DNA from: Stachybotrys elegans
Taxonomy: Eukaryota; Ascomycota; Sordariomycetes; Hypocreales; Stachybotryaceae
Direction of reading: 5' to 3'
Assembly (NCBI GenBank): GCA_020746835.1
Contig: JAGPNK010000029.1
Coordinates: 1-64,000 of the forward strand
Length of the DNA stretch: 64,000 nucleotides
Part shown: positions 38,558 through 49,318 of the stretch, piece by piece
How the letters are laid out: the number at the start of each line of letters is the position of its first letter
Position numbering within the stretch: the first letter of the stretch is position 1
Made by a program: the position numbers and the translations under genes
Notes under the pieces: model-generated
Told to the model about the DNA's origin: nothing
The model's input: the letters and a program-made list of their open reading frames with translations, nothing else
Databases searched by the model: none

Positions 38558-38867
38558 AAATAGAGGTTCGGAAACGCTAGGAACAACCACGATGTACTGC
38601 CACTCACTCTGTGTTTTTAGAAATGCAGTACATATTCACCAATGGTCCAGTCACCAACATGTCACATATGCCTCAGCCATTTAAGGCAGCAATGGAAACC
38701 AGTAAGCTGAGGAAATGGGAGATAGCCCAGGGCTCTTCAACAACGTCTGCCTACTCAACTCTATTCCCTAAAGATGGTTCCCAGGATGTCTCGTTCACTA
38801 TTTGGGTAGGGCATAATGATGGGTATCTTTTGAACGATATCTTTGGGCTACAACTGGCAATTACTTC

Positions 38868-39371
38868 CTAAGTCTTATCAAAACAAACTCGTTTGCAGCC
38901 TCGGATGTACGTAGTAAATCCTTTAGGCACATCGAATGGCTTATATTCCCCGACCTTCTCCTCCAGAAGCCTCTGCTCCTCTGTTTCCTCATTGAACACC
39001 AATATATATTCGCCTTGGTATTGCACTCTCCGATTATTGATAGGGTCGGGTGGAAACCGGTGACTCTCGATATCACGCTCTTCTATGCCAGCAGTGGCAT
39101 CGTCTCCTTTCTGATATTGACCCAGTTAGTCGAGACAGTGCTTAGAGGGAATATTGCTTCTAACCGCCATTATCGTTCGGATTGGAAATGCTTTTATGTA
39201 CTGATTGTCGAAATAGGTGACGAAACGCGTGTCAAGGTTCTTGAGATACAGGCTCGAATAGAAATGGTAGCAAGCTCTACTAGATGGCAACGATTCAGCA
39301 ACTCTTCTTACTGTGTCTTTGTTAGTCCCTTGATATATGAGCAGGATGCGGGGCGCGTTTCGGTGCCTAAC
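38868..39371 (-). CDS. partial hypothetical gene, at least two exons
   Basis: Exon A (39371-39165) encodes VRHRNAPRILLIYQGTNKDT, then YHFYSSLYLKNLDTRFVTYF. A 54 bp intron (39111-39164, GTTAGA, CTAAC, TCAG) joins phase 0 to exon B (39110-38868), which encodes ERDIESHRFPPDPINNRRVQ, YQGEYILVFNEETEEQRLLE and KGFTTYIRGCKRVCFDKT. No ATG lies in the visible exon A, and a stop precedes it, so at least one 5' exon is missing or the gene is broken. The stop codon overlaps the end of a convergent open frame. Family not recognised. Confidence 0.4.
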
Positions 39372-40120
39372 CTGCTTTCCAGCTCAGTCATGCCAGGCCG
39401 TACTGCGCCTTTGGGCTCCAACACCATCGGGTAGCGCGCGATATAGCATATACTGACAAATACTGACGGAGCTCAGGATGTGGAGCGGTATTGTAGTGCG
39501 TGCAGAGGGATAACCAACGAAGCAACGTAGGTTAATATTGTGAGGTTGAAAATATTTCCTCATGGTCATTTAGTGCCTAATATTTCAGGATGCTCTTGGC
39601 TTAGGTGACGTAAAGATAGAGAAGGTAATAACATTAATCCGGAACCTCGCTTATCTTATCGGGATAAACTACGGTAAATCAGGCACGAAGTTTCTGGAAA
39701 GAAAAAAAATTGGTTCCTCTAAAATGGGGGTTTCTAAAAATTAGTTTCCTAAAATTGGTTTCCTAAAAATGGGTTTGTAAATATTAGCCGTTCTGTTTTG
39801 CGAGCGTCATAAATTATGTGAAGCTAAGATTGAGAAATGCCAATAACGGGCATCGAACAAGGCTCTGGGCCATCTAGAACTCGAACTTCATCCACTATCT
39901 ATACATATCCCTTCTATTATGGACTTACATCCTCAGGAATACAGGAATGGTTTTTGAGCGATCGGTGCATAAGTACAGATTCAAGCTATTTCCAGAGCGC
40001 TACGATGAGGAGGCGTCCTCATCAGGCCAGCCCTCAAACTAATAGGCAATGTTACCTCTTTCCTCCTAGATACGACAGATGAGACAGAGCCCGATGTCCA
40101 TTGGTAACTCTTGGCTTTGT
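39372..40120. other. intergenic with a TTTCCTAAAA-type degenerate repeat near 39710-39780
   Basis: Units resembling GTTTCCTAAAAATGG recur four to five times around 39710-39780. An 81-codon frame at 39837-40082 has no support. Confidence 0.45.
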
Positions 40121-41090
40121 GCCTAGTAGTGTACGTGGTCAATGTCGCTCGATTGGCCAATGAATCCCATATAGACTCGAAGGAAGTTCGGCTAATGCTT
40201 GCATGTGAAGATGGCTGATACAGCTGTATGCAGCCATCTCTGTCAATGATGGTATCAACCGCATATGCCGGGACTGTTGTTGGTTCCCCATGTTGATGCT
40301 CAATACCCACCCTGATACAAGGATCTTCGAGCAGGTGTAGATATGCTGCGCGGTCGGCCTGTATGTGGCCTAGTCAATACAGGGAGGATAGACTCCTGAC
40401 GTGTTCTGCCGAGTAGCTGTAATGAACGAGCCGGCATGATAGTGAAATATCATGTCCACTGTCACCTCCTGTTAACTGGTCAATTGGGAAAGAGGTGAAG
40501 AACCAGGTCATGCCAAGGATCTTTGAGCAGATGCCGATAGAGAGCTACGCAACATTTTGGCTGCATGTAAGATAGCAGGGATGAAGCCCCGGCCGACCTG
40601 TACGCGACCCGATATATACGGGATAGGTTAGATTCTCGACGTATCAGTAGACATGAAGATGTCTGGTACAGCTGTATGCAGCCATGTCTGTCGATGATCG
40701 TATCAACACTGATGTTGGCTACCCCATGTCAATGCTCAAGCAATTGATATTCACACTGGTCAATTGGTAATAGGGTCAATCACCAGGTCGTGTCAAGGAT
40801 CTTTAGCAGATGTCGATTTATAGCTACGCCACATTTTGGCTGCATGTAACATGGCATGGGATACGACGTGTTCGCGAACAGCTGGGGCACATTCAATGCT
40901 TACTGGACAATGTCGCTCGATGGGTCAATGCAATCCAACTGCATATGCCGGGACTGATTTAGCCACCCACACTGGTCAATTAGGAAAGGGGCCTGCATGT
41001 AGATGGCAAGGATGAAGGTCCGGCCGACCAGTATGCGACCTGGTTAACACGGGATCGGTTAGATTCCTGACGTGTCTGTAGATAGCTGAA
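40120..41090. repeat. degenerate repeat field with ~270-450 bp spaced units
   Basis: Several blocks recur in the same orientation. ACAGCTGTATGCAGCCAT occurs near 40220 and 40668. GGTCAATTGG..ACCAGGTC.TG.CAAGGATCTTT.. GCATGTAA occurs near 40478-40570 and 40758-40850. GGCCGACC.GTA..CGACC and GATT..CGACGT occur near 40350, 40596 and 41020. AATGTCGCTCGAT.GG.CAATG occurs near 40141 and 40909. The copies differ by 15-25% and are partly deleted. No coding frame spans them. Confidence 0.6.
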
Positions 41091-41550
41091 TGGTCTCACC
41101 TTCTGCTCCTGGTCGCAGAGCACCCGGCACAATGGTTTGGCATTCTACGGTCATCTTCCGCTTTGTGCGGACCAGCCCCAGGTATAAGAGTGCCCCTTTC
41201 CTCCAGCATTCAGAACCATCGCAACTATGTCTCATCCCACTGTGTAGATTACAATACTGCTCATTCTGCCGTCAACACTGTCAATTAGTTTGACCTCAAC
41301 CTCCATATTACTCTGTAAGTCCACCCCAGAATAGCAGGTTGACCGAGAAATTTGTTCGTTTCCTTACATTCTGTCTGCTAGACTTGTTCCACAGATCTCA
41401 CTTGTGATCAAAGCATCCTTTCTCATGTAAAACTCAGACAACCTTCCGTTGAGACGCCAAGACCTAGCCATATTCGATCGCTAATATGCTCCTAGTCTGC
41501 ATATTCCACTTCAAATCCCACAGTCGAACCACTCCTTACCGTTTGCCACG
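41091..41550. other. intergenic, nothing recognised
   Basis: Short open frames only. Confidence 0.35.
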
Positions 41551-41763
41551 ATGTCTGACAGCCAAAAAGACACGAATGACGGCCGATCTACCAGCGGGGA
41601 CTCGCGACAGTCGACATACGATCACACAAAGCAAAAGGATAAAAGTTCGAGTGAAAAAAACACACAAACCAACGGTGATAAAAGGACTCGAATTTTTGAT
41701 GGAAATACGTTCCCTACGATTAAAGATGGTGAGCAAGGAGGTCCTTCATCTAGGGGGGTTTAA
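41551..41763 (+). CDS. possible small hydrophilic protein, 70 aa
   Basis: An ATG-started frame encodes a Lys/Ser/Thr/Asp-rich, disordered-looking peptide. It contains FDGNTFPTI near its end, like FDGNNFPII at the C-terminus of the protein encoded at 42995-45031. A donor-like GTGAGC follows at about 41729. No family known, and it may be only one exon. Confidence 0.3.
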   Translation: MSDSQKDTNDGRSTSGDSRQSTYDHTKQKDKSSSEKNTQTNGDKRTRIFDGNTFPTIKDGEQGGPSSRGV

Positions 41764-42331
41764 TTTTCTCAGCATCAAGTTCGTGTAGACGAATGATTGG
41801 AAGTATGAAAACGCGCTTTGCAATACGTTTGGCGTATGCAGCTCATGGTCTTGACCAATAAAATGCCACAAAAAAGTGACTTTGTTTTCCTAAGAAATTG
41901 GACCATCATAGAAGTCCCAGCATCCCTGCTGGGCACATATCACATACATCACAATCATTCCGTCATGGGCTGCCTCCTGCCGCAGGAACTCTGACAAGCC
42001 GCTGCTGCCAAATGCTGCTGGTCTATGTGGGGCCATTACGAGGGTCCGATTGCCCGCCAACAACCCCTATTGACGTGCACGTGAGACAGTGCGACCTCGG
42101 CTGGTCACGTGCTTTAGCTCAATGGGCGACTCATGGAATCCCACCCATTGTCCGCTATGGATGCCTAATTTCATCACCACGAGACATCCAAGCAAGACCA
42201 GGGCATGCATTCCAGCCAAGGCTGTAAATGTATAAAATGCCATATACTAAGGTCTTGTGGCTTCTCACAACGAACACTACAAAAACTCTTAATCTAACAC
42301 CGACGCAGAACTTGTACAGTCCTTGCCAACA
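41764..42331. other. intergenic, nothing recognised
   Basis: Probably holds the promoter of the gene at 42332; a TATAAAATG-like box is present at about 42232-42240. Otherwise unremarkable. Confidence 0.4.
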
Positions 42332-42961
42332 ATGCGTGATTTCAAACGGTGGCCGGGCTCGAATGACATAATCGAGCTCTGCAACGAGCCACAAGAAAGA
42401 AACCTCTTGCATTCGCAGAATGGTCTACGCCGATATGAAGTTACCAAAACAGACCGGAGAATATACCTTAGTTTTCGGCTTGGAGACAGAACAGTAAGAG
42501 TATATCCTGCCCAAAGAATGATAATTCGTTAATATATTTAGAGGGATGGAATTACAATGGAGAATGCGATTAAAGCAGAAGCCCTTCTCGAAGGGAAGAG
42601 AATTCTGGACGAAGGCCCCGAAATTTGTCACATTCATGAAATGGATGGGCCGAATGCAATCTCTTTTCGAGATCATACTATCGCTGTCTTCATTTGTCTG
42701 CTGTCGTCCCAACCTACCGAGCCGCCTAAGGTTGTTTTCCAGGGCAACTTGGGTAGCGACATGCAGAACGCAGGGAATGAAAATGGTTCAGAGAAGGATG
42801 TGCCTTGGACAATAGGGGATTTTATTGTGATTCCGGAGAAAAGTGCACTTTTTGTGAAAAAAGGAGTTATCAGATTTGGGTTACTACGCTATTACTGGAC
42901 CCCAGTAGAGGAGGCAAGAGACGAAACCGCGCAACAAGACCTTGAGAAAGGAGATAAGTAG
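42332..42961 (+). CDS. hypothetical protein, two exons, 193 aa
   Basis: Exon 1 42332-42493 and exon 2 42542-42961 join in phase 0 across a 48 bp intron (GTAAGA..TTTAG). The protein begins MRDFKRWPGSNDIIELCNEP and has VPWTIGDFIVIPEKSALFVK near the end, followed by an acidic tail. A mixed beta-rich pattern with a PWTIGDF..IP segment hints at a compact all-beta fold, but I cannot assign a family. A convergent gene ends 33 bp downstream. Confidence 0.5.
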
Positions 42962-42994
42962 AGCAAAACCATTAACGGGTGGTCTATGGGGAAT

Positions 42995-45031
42995 CTAGCA
43001 CACTTCTTCCGCCAACCAATCGTTCCAATCTATTATCGGGAAGTTATTGCCGTCGAAAGGAGACCCTTGATCCTGAGATGTTCTAGATTGCTGTGTCCAT
43101 TCACCAGGAGGTGTGAGGGGACTAACAGATAAGGCCAGTGTTCCTGTATTTTCAGATGGATACTGATCCGCGTTAGAAGAGGTGTGTCTAACCAAGGTCG
43201 GATCAATCGTAGCTGTTGTATAAGCGACGGGTCCATGTCCAGGTGGAAGGGCGTGCTGAGAAGACGATGATGTCTCTTCGGTATTCGTGTCTGGTGCAGG
43301 CTCTGTATTGACTGAGGCCTTGTTTTGTGCTATCGGCGGCTGGCTTGTGCTGCGAGAGGCTTGTTGAATGAAAGTGGGACCAATTGCAGCTTCAGGTCCG
43401 CGTCCAAGGGGAAGAGAGTGGTGAGAAGGCGATGATGTCTCTTCGATGTTCGCGTCTGGTGGAGGCTCTGTATAGCTCCGAGTCTGCTGTTGCTCTAGGC
43501 CTGCTATACCAGACTGCGCCTTCCACAGTTTTCTACGTTTGCCTCTTGACGTATCTAGAGGCTGTCCCGTTGTCGAGTGACCACGACAATGCTTGGAAGA
43601 AGTGTTGATAGGGTGGAATCCGGTGGAGACGTCTGCTCCTAGACTGGTAGCATCTGAACCGGACTCGCCATCATCGCTGCTCTTATCGGGCTCGTCTATA
43701 TGGTGAAAGGGCTCTGCCGGTGGGCGTGGGGATAGTGTATTGGTTGGGTCGGTTTCGACCGGAATATAGAGCTTTCGAGAGGTATGCGCGTATCGAATCT
43801 GGTCGAAGTCTTTCTGCTCTGCAAGGAGGTCGACCTCAAGAGCTTTACAGACCTCGGTGTAACTGAAACCATCAGCTTATAACAATTCAAGCTCTAGGCT
43901 GTCTTACCTCCACCCGGTCCAGAGTGTCACAAAGTATGGGATCCAAAAGGGCAAAGAAGCTTGAACCTCCTTTGGAACCCTGCACGGCAGAGGGATTTTT
44001 TCTGTGAATTCCGCATTCTCTTCTTCTTTCTTTGGACACTCAGTGTAAAAGCTTAGTGGCCTCCCTGCTGCGACGTAGTTAGTTTAAGAAATGGCAGTAA
44101 GGTCTTCTCACGTACCGTTGAGGAATAACTCAAATGCGCGATGCTGGAGGCCACGTCGAAACTGACGTTGCATTTCTTTAAGGAGCCATAGCACTGCTGA
44201 TCGATCCATATCCAATCGCTTCTCCCCTGCTTCGCACTTCTTCCCGCGAAATGCCCCGTTGAATTCTCTTTGAGCACTATACACTAAGTGCGGAGGATGC
44301 CCGTACTTAAGTGCCACGCAACATGTAGCAATGAATACCAGCGACATAAAATGAGTAAGATTCTGCTGGAACTTTCCTTTCACCATAAGTCCCCCGCAGG
44401 TCGTCGCGAAAGTGTGTAGCAAGTCTCCCTGATGTGATTCTACCATGGATGTAGCAGATTCGACAAGCATGGACGGTATGACGCAGGTCTCCAAGATATC
44501 AGCCGCCTCGAGTATATGATCTTGGGTTACTAGGCCGACCTGCTTTCTCTTTGCCATCCAGCCCTCCTCGGATGTTGGAAGTTCTTGAAAGAAGGTTGTC
44601 GTCCGAATTTCCCACCTCGGAGGACCAGCTTCTGGTGCCTTCGGAGGACCAGCTTCTGGTGCCTTCGGAGGACCAGCTTCTGGTGCCTTCGGAGAATGAG
44701 CTTTTGGTGCTCGTGGCGGAGGACGCTTGTAATCCGTGTGAGGGTTCCATTGTTCGACAGGAAGCTCCTTAAATTTGGGCGCTAGGCCGCGAATATTGTG
44801 ATCGATAGGGTTGAAACGCTGATTCACAGGCCGGCTCGTATGTTGGGCGATTGCGTCTCGAGAAGCAACGAGTTGCTCTTCGGGGATGGAATTGGGCGCA
44901 TATCGCTTGCGTCTAGTCTCAACTTGCTTTTCAAGGTGTGCAATACATTGAGCCAGCGAAATGCCCGATAAGATTTGGTAGAGATATCCTGCGTAGGACC
45001 AATCGTCCCCCGCGTAACCATCTATCCTCAT
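42995..45031 (-). CDS. hypothetical fungal protein, three exons, 647 aa
   Basis: Exons 45031-44116, 43908-44067 and 43862-42995, with introns of 48 bp (phase 1) and 45 bp (phase 2), both GT..AG with good donors. I checked the third exon codon by codon and it is open throughout. The N-terminus (MRIDGYAGDDWSYAGYLYQI) is followed by a Lys/Arg-rich helix. A Pro-rich linker has three APEAGPPK repeats. Then a globular part includes ILEAADILETCVIPSMLVES and FMSLVFIATCCVALKYGHP. The disordered tail contains two copies of TEP.PD.N.EETSS..H.LP.G.GP and a nuclear-type GKRRKLWK. No family recognised. It is a plausible nuclear protein. Confidence 0.6.
44624..44702. repeat. 24 bp minisatellite within the CDS at 42995-45031
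   Basis: Three copies of a 24 bp unit (GAGGACCAGCTTCTGGTGCC on the plus strand) encode APEAGPPK on the minus strand, with a fourth diverged copy beside them. Confidence 0.8.
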
Positions 45032-45119
45032 GGTATGCAAGTGGCGGCGGCGCAGGATGGTTGATCTGGGTGATGGAACCCCATCCAGCAAACAGTTACA
45101 TACGTTTACAGTTTTGTAA

Positions 45120-45167
45120 CTATACCGAATTAGGCGCACGGCATGCCGTGCGCCTAATTCGGTATAG
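45120..45167. repeat. perfect 48 bp palindrome
   Basis: The two 24 bp arms meet without a spacer in GGCATGCC. The left arm starts CTATACCGAATTAGGCGC, and the right arm is its exact reverse complement. It lies 89 bp upstream of the start codon at 45031, in the presumed promoter. Confidence 0.95.
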
Positions 45168-45563
45168 CTTCACGACGCGACCGTAGACCCCTGTTCGCTT
45201 GCAATGTTAGGTCCTGATGATCAGGCCGCTGTTTATTCAAAGCAGTCATCCTTGTCACATCAATTCCCAAGGGGGAGGGGGGCAGGATGAAGCAGGGCGC
45301 ATTGACCAAAGCAGCTGAATAGCAAGCTGAACCATATGCCAAAAGCAATAACGCAGGCGTGGATGCTATTGTCCCCTGTTTCTCCATGATTTTTCGGGCT
45401 ACATATATATGCCTGTCCGCTGCACGTCTGCCTTACATCTGGTTGCCTTCTTCCCCAGCCATTTCTCCCCGATTTGCAGCCTTCTTGTCGGTACCCCAAC
45501 CATTCCCCTGGCTGCCTTGTCCATACTGTCGGTTCTCCTTCCTGCCTTACCATCCATTTATCC
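45168..45563. other. intergenic; contains a block repeated near 50.02-50.12 kb
   Basis: The sequence GGCTACATATATATGCCTGTCC and the following GTCTGCCTTACATCTGGTTG, at about 45395-45450, recurs diverged at about 50030-50085. It precedes the small membrane protein gene, so the block may be promoter or leader sequence of a duplicated gene. Confidence 0.5.
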
Positions 45564-46178
45564 ATGATGGAGCCGAACTTCGGAATCTGGATAGCGGCCG
45601 TTGTTCTCTTTATTATTATTGCTATCCTTCAGCCTTGCTATTACTATAGCACTGTGGAGATCCAATGGAGGAGCCTTTTCAAGATCTTTGTTGTGTCCCA
45701 TGCCATTGTTGGGATCTCCCTCCTGACTGTAGCTATTGTGATGCTGAGGATAAGCCATGATTACCTCACTGCACGCATATGCACAATAGGCTATCTCGTT
45801 ATTGGCCTGTGCTCTCTCATAGGGTTTCTTGTATGTCTAAAAGGAAACGTCTTGGGACTTGCTAACAATTTATAGGTGGTTTGGGTCTTGGAGCGATGGC
45901 AAATGATACACACAGACGATCTCACGCCGCTTCATGTGCCAGATGACATTGAGCGCACCACAGTTGCCTCATCCCGCAAGGAAAATTCCGAACTTGGTTC
46001 GTTGAGGCTTGCACCTACAAACATCTCAGGAGGCACACACACCTCGACAACTGCACTATCCCCACGCTCGCCGTGGTGGGTCATAGAAAATCCGCCTACA
46101 GGTCCTGTGGTTGCTTCGCTGGATGAAATCACAACAGGGGCAACTTCCTCGGCAAGAACACCCGAGGGTTGGTTTTGA
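45564..46178 (+). CDS. small three-helix membrane protein, 189 aa
   Basis: Exon 1 45564-45830 and exon 2 45876-46178 join in phase 0 over a 45 bp intron (GTATGT, GCTAAC, TATAG). Residues 8-28 (IWIAAVVLFIIIAILQPCYY), 40-62 and 72-92 are hydrophobic helices. The C-terminal half is cytoplasmic-looking and Ser/Thr-rich. No family recognised. A second in-frame ATG follows directly after the first. Confidence 0.55.
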
Positions 46179-46922
46179 ACGGGCAGGATTGTTATCAAAC
46201 GCGTCAGTTTCACAGATTGTATTATATCCACCTAGCAGTACTGTCAATCCTTGGAATAACATCGTTCTTGGAAATGGAAAATCTGCTTATCTACATGCAG
46301 CCCTGGTTTGTCCCGGATGATGCACCCGCAGCCTCATAAATACCACGGTACTGCGCTTTCCGTAGCTTGAGGAAGCTGACTTCTTTCCCTGGTCACACAA
46401 CGTGCCTCGGCCTAATCTCCGCTACAGAAAGGCGAAGCAGAGAACCTTGCCAGCTTCACCACGGAACACATGGTGAGCGTTCCGGGTGGGGGTATCTCCG
46501 CTGAGGCTGACAGGCATGACCGGTTTCCGGTTGAGGTTGTAAGCTTGGCGGGTCGATGACGCAGTCTGGTACAAGTTCCCCCTTTTCATATTGTTATATA
46601 TACACCTTGGTGACGCGTTTTCTCGGGGGCTCTCCCTGTTCACAGCCTCGAACTGCATGCTGGCCTTCGGTGCCGACCCTTGCCAGCTTCTCCACGGAAC
46701 ACATGCTGAACGATCGCTTGCCCCATAGGGAAGGAGTTCCAGAGCTCGCTCCGGCGAAGACTGTCTGCTGACCCCTATTCGCGCCTCTTTCAAGAAGCGA
46801 GTATACATCTGCTCGGCCACCCCTCGAATCTTCAATAGGAATACCCATTACCACAGCTGGAAGCTAAGGCACTACTCCTATTTATCCGTCATGTTTTGGC
46901 ATTCAGCTAACCCATTGGGTAG
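46179..46922. other. intergenic with a local direct repeat
   Basis: CTTGCCAGCTTC.CCACGGAACACATG..GA.CG occurs at about 46447-46482 and again, diverged, at about 46679-46714. Open frames on both strands here lack support. Confidence 0.45.
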
Positions 46923-48290
46923 ATGTCGCACTTACAACCTTCACGGTCCTTGAAGCGAAATGCGGGCGAGCCGTTACAAAAGCAGGATGACACAAAACGG
47001 CTGTTGAGAATGGAATGGCTCACCCAAGAGATCACGGTATGTCTATGTGATCGGCCAATGGGTAATACTGACCATGGCGCAGCAATCGAAACCTGAGGTG
47101 CTGGATACGTTTCTAGCTCTTTGCCAGTACATCAGCATGATCTTTCTAGGCGATCCCGGCAGTTTAGCAGCCAAAGCGCTCCTGGAGAGAGACTCACATG
47201 AGTGGCTCTCGCGTATCTCGAGGTGTGACAGCAGCGAAACAGACAAAACGTCCCTACTTCGCTGTGCTTTTGAGTTTGCTGGCGGAAGGGCAGATGCTCG
47301 GCAGATACAAGTTTCCCAAGAACGGTCAGCCAGCGACAACCTCCGAACGTTTGCAAAGATTTTCGGAATAGAGGCGGAGCACTCATGTTCGCCCAGCACG
47401 GTGGATGATGACTGTATAAGGAATGCTCTCCTGCAGTCCGAGGGTCGCACAATCAACAAGGATATCTGGCGCAATCCAGACATCATATCGAAGGAAAGGA
47501 TCAGCCTGTTCGTTCCAATCACACCCTTAGAGCCTAGGCTGCCAGCTGTTATTGTTGATAATATTGGCTGGGGGACACTACAGTCATTCAAGGCAATCAG
47601 GTGAAGAATAGATCCCGGCTCCAATGTTGGCAAGGCCATACTAACGCGCGGTGTAGGAAAATGCCAGGTGCTAAGCACGAGACCAAGGACGACATGTATC
47701 TATTTGTATGCTTTTGCGCAAACTCGGGAGAAGTTCAACCAGCCTTTGGACAATGGGCCATGTCTACAGATGGCCGCAACTTCCGGCAACTTACGATCGA
47801 ACGAATACGAGAGAACCGGAAGAAAGAGATGGCTTTAGAAGTGGCGACAGTAATCTCCCTTGAGATGCTCGATACTGCTCTTCCCGACGAAGCTCGCTTG
47901 CCTATTAGCAGAAGTTTGCTCCAAGACTACATGGATGCGGTAGCGCATTACCATCCAGCTATACAGAATATTCTTTATCGAGCTGCTGAATCAGTGTGCT
48001 GGCATCCATCTGATCAAGTGTCCGAAGAACTCGACCCCCTCGAGGCACACAACAAAACAGAATGCATCAGGAATGAAGGATTACCGCTTAATTTTGGTGG
48101 GAGCCCGGAGCCGATGATGGATGAATGGGTTGAAGTCGAGGTCGAGGAGGACGTTGATGTGGCCGTTGAACTTGTTAGCCTCCACCTCAATGTAGAGGCA
48201 GAGCCTCGTGAGCGCTTGGAAAACCACCACGACGAATTTGACCTACCCACGAACAGCCGAAATGACGGATGGGAGATTGTGAACGCCTAG
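46923..48290 (+). CDS. hypothetical protein, three exons, 421 aa
   Basis: Exons 46923-47036, 47083-47600 and 47657-48290. Introns are 46 bp (GTATGT, CTGAC, GCAG, phase 0) and 56 bp (GTGAAG..TGTAG, phase 2). The start MSHLQPSRSLKRNAG is basic. The middle is probably globular (LDTFLALCQYISMIFLGDPG, ERISLFVPITPLEPRLPAVI, YLFVCFCANSGEVQPAFGQW). A strongly acidic Glu/Val stretch follows near the C-terminus (EWVEVEVEEDVDVAVE). No recognised domain. Exon continuity supports a real gene. Confidence 0.6.
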
Positions 48291-48958
48291 GATAGAAGAC
48301 ATACGCCTGTCTATCACCAAAAAGGTTGTCGAACCTGTACCGAAGGCGGTAGATTCTACGGCGCAACGGTGCCGCCTAAGGAGAGGCACTGATGGCAGCA
48401 ATACTAGACAGCGGCTAATTTCTATTTCATATCATATTAACATCACATTCACCCGTCGCATGTGAATACCCCCTAATTCAATGAGTTTCGGTACTTGAAT
48501 CCCCTCATGCTCTCGCTCGGCCCAGCTCAGCAGCCGTACCTGTGGAATCAGGGCTCGCCTAACGACGAACAGTCTTGGGGACTCCATTGGCGCAATGAGC
48601 CTATGGGGTTGGGAAAGGAGCTTCTTTGCCCAATGGGCAGTCCCAGATGGAAGCGTGGTTGAGTAGATAATATGCCTTCTCCGTCAGACCATTCGAAACG
48701 AAATCTTTCCTCTTGCATCACCTCGATCTATTCTCCCGTGTGCCCAAGCATGGTGCTATCTGCTAGCTAGTTTTTTTTTGGCGCATCTCGTATCCCTTCT
48801 CCTCTGTCTCGAGAGCGAACTACTCTCGCATCCATCTCTACAATCTCTCATTAGACAGCGCGAGTCATATCCCTGACGCCCGTATCGAACAGCAGCGATA
48901 GACGGCGAAAACAAGCGGGCTGTTTGGCTTTCATTACCACTGCACCCCCGTTGCAAGT
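48291..48958. other. intergenic; part is duplicated near 49.7 kb
   Basis: GTAGATAATATGCCTTCTCC and the next 30 bp at about 48663-48710 recur diverged at about 49727-49775. Otherwise no gene seen. Confidence 0.45.
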
Positions 48959-49318
48959 ATGACTAAAAGTCACCGAGAAGTCCTCCACCAAACAACCGAT
49001 CTATCTCGGTCGTCCGTCGATTGCTCAAGCAAGACCCGAAATGATACCCGCCATGTGCGATTCGCCGAGCCACTGGTCAAAGGAGAACAGCCTGAAGGTT
49101 TAGCTGACATTGTTGGTGGGAATGATGACTGCGTCGGAATGTCACTTCTTGATGTACTGGGCAAAGAGGATACGGCTGTTTGCCCCAAAAAGCGTTCTAC
49201 CACGGATATTCTCCGCTCTCGTTCAAGGGAGCCAGTTGAAAATCCAGACGAATGGACGACAGTCAACGGACAGTCTTCTGATGAGAGCTATATCCCTGCT
49301 TCAGCATGCGAAAGGTGA
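48959..49318 (+). CDS. hypothetical hydrophilic protein, 119 aa
   Basis: A single ATG-started frame encodes a polar, Ser/Arg/Asp-rich protein (RHVRFAEPLVKGEQPEG, SLLDVLGKEDTAVCPKKR). RHVRFAEP resembles an RVxF-type short motif, but this is weak. It may be the first exon of a longer gene, since GGTGATG follows just before the stop. Confidence 0.35.
   Translation: MTKSHREVLHQTTDLSRSSVDCSSKTRNDTRHVRFAEPLVKGEQPEGLADIVGGNDDCVGMSLLDVLGKEDTAVCPKKRSTTDILRSRSREPVENPDEWTTVNGQSSDESYIPASACER

Noticed and set aside
44551..44785. Plus-strand frames with repeated EDQLLVPS or RRTSFWCL
   Set aside because: They are the reverse of the APEAGPPK-coding minisatellite in the minus-strand gene.
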